A stretch of DNA of 26,982 nt from Bacteroidales bacterium. Its GTDB lineage: Bacteria; Bacteroidota; Bacteroidia; Bacteroidales; F082. Below, piece by piece: positions 22,023 through 26,982 of this stretch (its first letter is position 1; every line of letters begins with the position of its first letter). Both the position numbers and the translations under genes were made by a program. The stretch lies in contig JAEEQP010000050.1 of NCBI GenBank assembly GCA_016285355.1, positions 1-26,982 on the forward strand. Direction: 5' to 3'. The notes under the pieces are model-generated. The model searched no databases and was not told the DNA's origin. It worked only from the letters and a program-made list of their open reading frames with translations.

Positions 22023-23285
22023 TCAATCTATCCTCACCTTATATAAAGCCTTCCGGTGGTTAATGCCCGTCGGATAAATGAAATACAATATGCCGTCGTG
22101 TATTCTCATGTTTTGGGCGAAAGGATACCTGTTTAGGTCCATTACGGCAGTGGCAGTGCCTGTCTTCAGGTCAATGCGCTTCAAAGTGTAGATGCCGTCA
22201 TTTACGAAAAAAGTGTAAAACTCCTTTCGCGCCATGTCGTACATCATTTTTTGTTTCCAGCGTCGGTCTGGTTCCATCTTGCCGTTCCATTTACGATATT
22301 CGTGGAAGGTCAGGGGGTAGCGCTCCAGTTCGTTGCCCATGGCATCGAAAACAATCGTCTCGTGGTCAGTGTAGGCAAAGAGGTAAAACTTGTTGTCAAT
22401 GGCATAAATGGGGTTGTAAATCGGGTCGGTGACCCAAAAATTGGCACCGATTCCTCCGGTATGCAACAGTAGCCAGATGTCGTCTCGCGCTTCCTCGTCC
22501 ACGATGTAATGGAGTAATTCCCGCTCCCTGTCGCTGCCCAACCAGTTTCGATAGTAGCCCATTTCCTTGTTGTAATAGAAGTATTGCCCTGTGATGAAGA
22601 TACTATCGGATGCGGCAACGATGGGTGAGTACTTATCGTAATAAGTCTTCCGCGACATGGAATTGCAAAAGTGCATCATCCCTGTTTTCCCATTTCCATA
22701 ATCAATAAAACTTATCTGACTGGCTTGGAAGTCATTGATAGCATAAATGTTGCCAAAAGCATCCTTGTTGAGATATTTATAGCGTGATGATATTGGCATC
22801 TCATGCAGCGTGTCCATATCAAAGGAGAGGTGGAGCAAAGAACAGTGTCTGCGCCGATACACAATCATATAAATGCCGTCCTCGCGGATGGTGTAGTCAA
22901 TGACGGTCATCACGGGGTTGTCGTAGGCAATGTGAGGTGCATTGGCCGTCACTTCCACCTCAAGCAACTCATGGCTCTTGGTTTTCATGCTGATGGTCAG
23001 GTTCTTGCCATTGATGTCCTTTTCTTTGATGGAGTAATAGACGGGCTCAAAGCCCATGTGGGCGAAACGGAGTTTCACACCAGCCTTGGCAAGGCTGTAA
23101 GTGAAGCGGCCTTGCTCGTCGGTCACTGAAACGAGCAAAGAATCATGCACATACACGCTCACATTCTCAATGGCTTTACCGTTCTCGTCTTTGCAGTAGC
23201 CTTGAACGACAGTTCGCTCTTGGGCAATGATTTGGATGCTCATCATCAGCATCGCAAGCAAGGTTAAAATTCTTGTCGTTTTCAT
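22023..23285 (-). CDS. secreted protein with CarboxypepD_reg-like domain and beta-propeller, second copy
   Basis: The 420-residue product has a signal peptide (cut near QIIAQ, about 22). The CarboxypepD_reg-like domain covers about 27-110 (VVQGYCKDENGKAIENVSV, VTDEQGRFTYSL, FAHMGFEPVYYSI) and ends in LLEVEVTANA. The propeller follows (about 115-420), with YKYLNKDAFGNIYAIND, KFYLFAYTDHETIVFDAMGNEL and IHDGILYFIYPTGINHRKALYKVRID. The architecture matches the gene at 19160, and the last strand also resembles the C-terminus of the propeller at 233 (LRLVKFRAE). No catalytic motif is seen. Envelope location and an unknown ligand are inferred. A REP-like element lies upstream. Confidence 0.72.
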   Translation of the reverse strand: MKTTRILTLLAMLMMSIQIIAQERTVVQGYCKDENGKAIENVSVYVHDSLLVSVTDEQGRFTYSLAKAGVKLRFAHMGFEPVYYSIKEKDINGKNLTISMKTKSHELLEVEVTANAPHIAYDNPVMTVIDYTIREDGIYMIVYRRRHCSLLHLSFDMDTLHEMPISSRYKYLNKDAFGNIYAINDFQASQISFIDYGNGKTGMMHFCNSMSRKTYYDKYSPIVAASDSIFITGQYFYYNKEMGYYRNWLGSDRERELLHYIVDEEARDDIWLLLHTGGIGANFWVTDPIYNPIYAIDNKFYLFAYTDHETIVFDAMGNELERYPLTFHEYRKWNGKMEPDRRWKQKMMYDMARKEFYTFFVNDGIYTLKRIDLKTGTATAVMDLNRYPFAQNMRIHDGILYFIYPTGINHRKALYKVRID

Positions 23286-23340
23286 AGTTCTATTGCTTTT
23301 ATTAGTCTTATTTGTCCTATAAGTCTCATTCTTCGTGTCC

Positions 23341-23420
23341 GGCAGTTCCCCCTCTCAGAGGGGGTGCCCATCGGGCGGTGGAGTCATCCCCGTCTCCTTC
23401 GGGAGAGGGTCGGGGTGAGG
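23341..23420. repeat. REP/MITE-like hairpin cluster between two genes
   Basis: Two strong hairpins lie side by side. CCCCCTCT and AGAGGGGG (23348-23355 and 23357-23364) are exact inverted 8-mers around one base. TCTCC and GGAGA (23393-23397 and 23402-23406) enclose a TTCG tetraloop, with an outer CCCCG/CGGGG pair (23388-23392 and 23411-23415). GGGAGAGGGTCGGGGTGAGG is a string I recall as a widespread dispersed intergenic element; that is memory only. GC content is clearly above the flanking DNA. Confidence 0.65.
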
Positions 23421-23427
23421 GCCTCTT

Positions 23428-23460
23428 CGTTAGTACGTTAGCACGCATAACGATAGCACG
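23428..23460. repeat. short CGTTAGxACG direct repeats
   Basis: CGTTAGTACGTTAGCACG (23428-23445) contains two overlapping copies of a CGTTAG-x-ACG unit, and a diverged ACGATAGCACG follows at 23450-23460. The stretch lies between the REP-like cluster and the 3' end of the large T9SS cargo gene. Confidence 0.45.
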
Positions 23461-23475
23461 AAATGGCAGGGGGAG

Positions 23476-26400
23476 TCACTTCACCATCACCCGCGCCGCA
23501 TAGCTTCTCCCTTCTCCATCTCTAATCCTCACCAAATAAACCCCTTCCACCAATCCGCTCAAATCAATCTCATTCGCCCCCCGCACCGTCTTCACCATCT
23601 GCCCAAGAGCATTGTAAACCAACACTTCGGTAGCTTCAGTGCCTTCTATCTTCACGAAACCATTCGTGGGGTTGGGATATAGCGCAATATGTTTATCTTC
23701 AGAATTTTCTGCAATGCTCCATGTGTTGCAAATTTCCGCCCAGTCGATGGATGGGTTTTCGGCATTGGGTGCAGGTTGAGATTCGCAAATATGGCCATAT
23801 TCATCGCGGAATGTTATGGTGACTTTGTAGTTGTAGCAGGAATAATCCGTTACGTCAATCGGGTCGAAATAACGCACATGACTCCAATAGCCAGGGAAAG
23901 GAAATTGGGCGATTTTCTCATAACTGCCATTGTCGTGAGAACGATACAAATTATAATGCAGTTCGCCCACCGTGGGCTCTTCAAGTTGTAGCAAGTCTTC
24001 ACCTTCCGTTTGGTTGTCGATGTCGGCCCTGACCATGAATGAGCCATTCATTTCAGGCTTGTACCAATAGCCATCGAGACAAACCCAACGCCCATCGTCC
24101 GACGAACCATCATCTTGCGCGTAGGCGGCTGGATTCTCAATGCCTTGTTGGTGGATGATGATCCATAATGGCCATGCCATAATCTGGTACGGATTGTCGA
24201 AAGCCAGTGTGTGCCATTGGTTTTCGCCAGTGAGTTGCACAGTCTGTTGCCAAACCAGCGTGTTGGGTGAAGTATTGCCAGAGTAGATCATGATGTCATA
24301 TTCCCCATCGGCAACGCTGTAAAGCGATACGCTTTTTACGAAAGAGCCCAACATGTCTGCCCCCGTTGCTTTAAAGCCCCAAGAAAGGTTTCCCTCATAG
24401 CCCACCGCCTCGATGTATTCCCCATTTTCATACTGGCAATGCGCTTTGAAAAGGTCTTCTCCCCAATGCAACTCCACGCCATCAGTGCCTTGGTCCCATT
24501 CGGCCTCGGCTGCTATGCTACCTATAATCGCACATTCGCCGTATTGTTCGGCAAAACCGCTTTGGCAAGAGCCTGTGGGGAAGACATTGTAGTCGTTCAC
24601 CTTGTAATAATAGGTGCCTTGGGGAACGGTGTCAAGATATTCAAAGGAATCCGATGTGTTGTCCTTGGCCAAAGTGCCAATCAAAGCATATTGATCTTCC
24701 AAAATGCTTCTGCGGTAAATCTCATAGAAAGTCTTCACGTCGTCGCGCAAAGGGATGTCATCTTCCTTGTCCCAAGTCAGGCGGTTGAGTTCGTCCGTTC
24801 CGTTCAACGGCTCGGTGCTGACTTCGAGGTTCTTTGGCGAATAGCAAGGTCTGACCTCAACGCTTTGCAAGCAGGCTTTGGTAGGATAGTCGAAGAAAAG
24901 GTGGTCGTAATAGACATTTTGGATGCTGTAGGTGTGTATGCCGTGAGGAACATTCTCATCGATATAATAACATTGGTTCACACCGTGGGCGATGAGTTCT
25001 CCATCGCGGAAGATGTCGCTATAGGCCACGTGAAAAGAAAGAGGTATATAGCCAATGATGTCGAAAGCAATGCCTTGTTGGGTTTGTGTCCCTGGATCAA
25101 TCATGGGCTGCCAACCCGTAGCCTCGGAATAGATACGAGCCTCGCCCGTAGTGGTTTCGCCCAATCGAGTGACGGGAATCACATGCACATCGTCGCGTAA
25201 TGAGCCTTTGAACGATGCCACAAACCAATAGGTATGATTTGGCTCCAATTGCATTCCCATTCCAACATACTCCAAATTGGCAAGGGCATAACATACAGGC
25301 CGACTGACATCCGAGAAATCGTCCTCGCCAGTGCGATAGATGTGTGCCCATTCGTAGCAGTCCAACCAACCTTGATAAAGGCAGTTGATGGCCTCTGAAC
25401 CGCCAATAAGGTTTCCTCCATTCAGCGGGTCGCCGTCATAAATGGTAAGGTAGGCAGCCGTAATAGTTGAAGTCGGTGTTGGGCCTTCGTAAACATAGAA
25501 GCGAAGGCCGGCAAAACTGGTGGGAGCTGCTTCAGGAATAGAGAACTTGTCCATTACCTTGAAACCGGCTTCTTTATCGGCGTTGAAACCGTAAGCTGTT
25601 AAGCCGTCATGCAATGCACTGACATCCCAACCATCGTTGTAGCCCGCGCCTGGATGGGTGACTACATCGGGCTCACCAATGAACCACTTCTGATTTTCTC
25701 CGTCTTTGGATTTGAAAATCTCATACGGCGTATCCCAAGTCAGTTCCACATGGGTCGAGTCGATGAACTTGCCGTGAAATTCGTAAACACCGTCGAAATT
25801 GGAGCAGGAAGAATAAGTGAAAGTTAACGATGTGGTATCGGAGATGCCGTCGGTGAGGATGCTTGCCACCGAAAGGGTATAGTCGTGGCCTTCCTGCAAG
25901 GTGTCCGTGTCGATTTGGTACTCGTTTTCAATAATATCGCCAATCAGAACATCATCCAGCCACAACCTGAAACCGAGGATGTTGTTGGAAACAGGTTCTT
26001 CCGTTTCACCAATAATGCACACATTGTCGATGGCAAAATGGTCTTGGGGGTAGCGACTCTTGAAGCGGAAACGCATCTCGAAATGATGTGAAATCATCTC
26101 GGTTATTTCGCCAAGGAACCTTCCTGATTGGGCGTTCCAAGGCAAGAAAAGACTTTCCCATGACCAAGACACGCCATCACTTCTCATTTGACACTCGCCC
26201 TCGGTATCGCTCCAATCCTCCATATAATCATAGTCGAACATGACGAAAGCCCTTTTGTAGCCACGCAAATCGATAGCGGGTGAATGGAAACACTCTTCCA
26301 TGTAATCTGTGCTGTTCAATTGGTTGGATTGGGCATAGAGGTATGTAGAACCGTCAGGCGGAAAGTTGAGTTGCGGATTGGTGGCAGGCGACTCAAAACG

Positions 26401-26625
26401 CCATGGCTCCACAATATTGCCTTCGCTGTAAATGGTCCAGCCTTCAGGCAGTTGGCCATCATTAAAGTCGAAAACGGTTTGTTCAAAAAAATCAGGACTC
26501 ACCCAGGTGGCATACCCCGTAGCACCCACTTCCATTTTGAACGGTTTCTGCGCCTGAATATGCATCATCCCTCCTGCCATCAGCAGGAGCGCAAGCAGGG
26601 TGTAAAGTCTCGTTGCTTTCATCAT
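23476..26625 (-). CDS. large T9SS-exported adhesin-like protein
   Basis: The 1049-residue product has a signal peptide (cut after HIQAQ, about 26); a second ATG directly follows the first. Residues about 48-210 form a cleaved-adhesin/choice-of-anchor-J-type jelly roll (VFDFNDGQLPEGWTI, FHSPAIDLRGYKRAFVMFDYDY, HFAIDNVCI). Fibronectin-like and further beta-sandwich segments follow, with two more regions resembling the adhesin domains of gingipain-type proteins (FAGLRFYVYEGP at about 400 and KSVSLYSVADGEYDIMIYSG at about 785). The end is a T9SS type A sorting domain: HIALYPNPTNGFVKIEG, VYNALGQMV, ending ARVMVK. No peptidase or glycosidase motif is seen. It probably sits on the cell surface, binding protein or glycan. 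It is 1 nt downstream of the partial gene at the edge. Confidence 0.85.
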   Translation of the reverse strand: MMKATRLYTLLALLLMAGGMMHIQAQKPFKMEVGATGYATWVSPDFFEQTVFDFNDGQLPEGWTIYSEGNIVEPWRFESPATNPQLNFPPDGSTYLYAQSNQLNSTDYMEECFHSPAIDLRGYKRAFVMFDYDYMEDWSDTEGECQMRSDGVSWSWESLFLPWNAQSGRFLGEITEMISHHFEMRFRFKSRYPQDHFAIDNVCIIGETEEPVSNNILGFRLWLDDVLIGDIIENEYQIDTDTLQEGHDYTLSVASILTDGISDTTSLTFTYSSCSNFDGVYEFHGKFIDSTHVELTWDTPYEIFKSKDGENQKWFIGEPDVVTHPGAGYNDGWDVSALHDGLTAYGFNADKEAGFKVMDKFSIPEAAPTSFAGLRFYVYEGPTPTSTITAAYLTIYDGDPLNGGNLIGGSEAINCLYQGWLDCYEWAHIYRTGEDDFSDVSRPVCYALANLEYVGMGMQLEPNHTYWFVASFKGSLRDDVHVIPVTRLGETTTGEARIYSEATGWQPMIDPGTQTQQGIAFDIIGYIPLSFHVAYSDIFRDGELIAHGVNQCYYIDENVPHGIHTYSIQNVYYDHLFFDYPTKACLQSVEVRPCYSPKNLEVSTEPLNGTDELNRLTWDKEDDIPLRDDVKTFYEIYRRSILEDQYALIGTLAKDNTSDSFEYLDTVPQGTYYYKVNDYNVFPTGSCQSGFAEQYGECAIIGSIAAEAEWDQGTDGVELHWGEDLFKAHCQYENGEYIEAVGYEGNLSWGFKATGADMLGSFVKSVSLYSVADGEYDIMIYSGNTSPNTLVWQQTVQLTGENQWHTLAFDNPYQIMAWPLWIIIHQQGIENPAAYAQDDGSSDDGRWVCLDGYWYKPEMNGSFMVRADIDNQTEGEDLLQLEEPTVGELHYNLYRSHDNGSYEKIAQFPFPGYWSHVRYFDPIDVTDYSCYNYKVTITFRDEYGHICESQPAPNAENPSIDWAEICNTWSIAENSEDKHIALYPNPTNGFVKIEGTEATEVLVYNALGQMVKTVRGANEIDLSGLVEGVYLVRIRDGEGRSYAARVMVK

Positions 26626-26626
26626 A

Positions 26627-26982
26627 TTATTGTTTTATCCATTTCCCAGATTCAACTTCTTTGCCGTTGGTGATGACTTTCCAAACATAAGTCCCCGAAG
26701 GCCACCCTTCAGCATCTATCGAAGTGACATTTCCCGTTATCTCCTGTCTATAAACCATCCTCCCATTCATATCATACACCTCCACCCGCGCATCCTTCAA
26801 TCCCGTCCTGATATTCAGCACATCCTTCCCCGGATTGGGATAGGCAACAGCCACTTTCAGGCCGTTGTCGTGGGCTTCGCCGACATTCCAAGACGAATCG
26901 GCGGAGATACGATAGATGTGATAGGCGCTGGTGGTGACAACGCAATCGCCATTAGGCATGGTACAAATATCATAAGGGTCGT
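26627..26982 (-). CDS. T9SS-exported protein, C-terminal part only (runs off the window)
   Basis: The frame is open to the window edge; the visible 118 residues are the C-terminus. After a short strand repeat (MPNGDCVVTTSAYHIYRIS) comes a T9SS type A sorting domain: VAVAYPNPGKDVLNIRTG, VEVYDMNGRMVYRQ, ending ESGKWIKQ. The ATG at 26959 is internal, since reading continues upstream without a stop (DPYDICT before it). The repeat could belong to a propeller. It lies 1 nt before the start of the adhesin-like gene, so the two form one operon of surface proteins. Confidence 0.8.
   Translation of the reverse strand, partial: DPYDICTMPNGDCVVTTSAYHIYRISADSSWNVGEAHDNGLKVAVAYPNPGKDVLNIRTGLKDARVEVYDMNGRMVYRQEITGNVTSIDAEGWPSGTYVWKVITNGKEVESGKWIKQ

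Noticed and set aside
26627..26959. Complete small gene starting at 26959
   Set aside because: The frame continues upstream to the window edge without a stop, so it is the tail of a longer gene.

Overview
The window looks like a piece of a Bacteroidales chromosome (phylum Bacteroidota). The reasons are: promoter-like octamers of the Bacteroidetes type (TAnnTTTG, mostly TACTTTTG); two large secreted proteins and one partial one ending in type IX secretion (T9SS type A) sorting domains; several lipoproteins; an ECF sigma/anti-sigma pair; C10 (streptopain-like) and secreted C1 peptidases; 6-bladed beta-propeller proteins with CarboxypepD_reg-like N-termini; and a GH20 with the C-terminal beta-sandwich usual in this phylum. 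I cannot name a genus. No rRNA, prophage, transposase or CRISPR array is visible. Most genes lie on the minus strand.

Layout. 1-211: the 3' end of tRNA-Gly(GCC), then tRNA-Leu(TAA), each followed by a hairpin terminator. 233-2345 (-): ECF sigma factor, membrane anti-sigma factor and a secreted beta-propeller protein in one tight operon. 2483-3373 (+): YitT-family membrane protein. 3379-9546 (-): a secreted proteolysis cluster with a T9SS-exported C10 peptidase, two paralogous secreted C1 peptidases and a lipoprotein built from two copies of one domain. 9628-10152 (-): 5-formyl-THF cyclo-ligase. 10248-12776 (+): a secreted GH16-GH20 fusion enzyme. 12862-13974 (-): a lipoprotein whose von Willebrand A domain appears circularly permuted. 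14089-16194 (-): TSCPD protein, FlK-like thioesterase, OsmC-like protein and deoxyribose-phosphate aldolase. 16354-17202 (+): DUF2807 lipoprotein with an LSGAS-type solenoid. 17204-20608 (-): malQ and a CarboxypepD_reg/beta-propeller protein. 20681-23285 (-): an erythromycin-esterase-like lipoprotein and a second CarboxypepD_reg/beta-propeller protein. 23476-26982 (-): two adjacent genes for T9SS cargo proteins, the outer one cut by the window edge.

The most unusual signals are palindromic elements. Two lie inside the malQ reading frame: a perfect 30-bp palindrome in the CBM20 part and a 63-bp hairpin element in the GH77 part. Both lengths are multiples of three and the frame stays open. Other repeat-like elements sit between genes: a 134-bp inverted-repeat element between the OsmC and deoC genes, a REP-like hairpin cluster at 23341-23420, and a repeat pair before the thioesterase gene's 3' end. 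The circularly permuted vWA lipoprotein and the GH16-GH20 fusion are the most interesting protein-level observations.

How the genes may work together: the peptidases, the glycan hydrolase and the T9SS cargo suggest a cell that degrades protein and glycan polymers outside the cell or at its surface. The sigma/anti-sigma/propeller operon is probably an envelope-sensing unit. The deoC, cyclo-ligase, OsmC and thioesterase genes are housekeeping. No gene exceeds a neighbour by a gap longer than 300 bases, so there is no large unexplained non-coding stretch.
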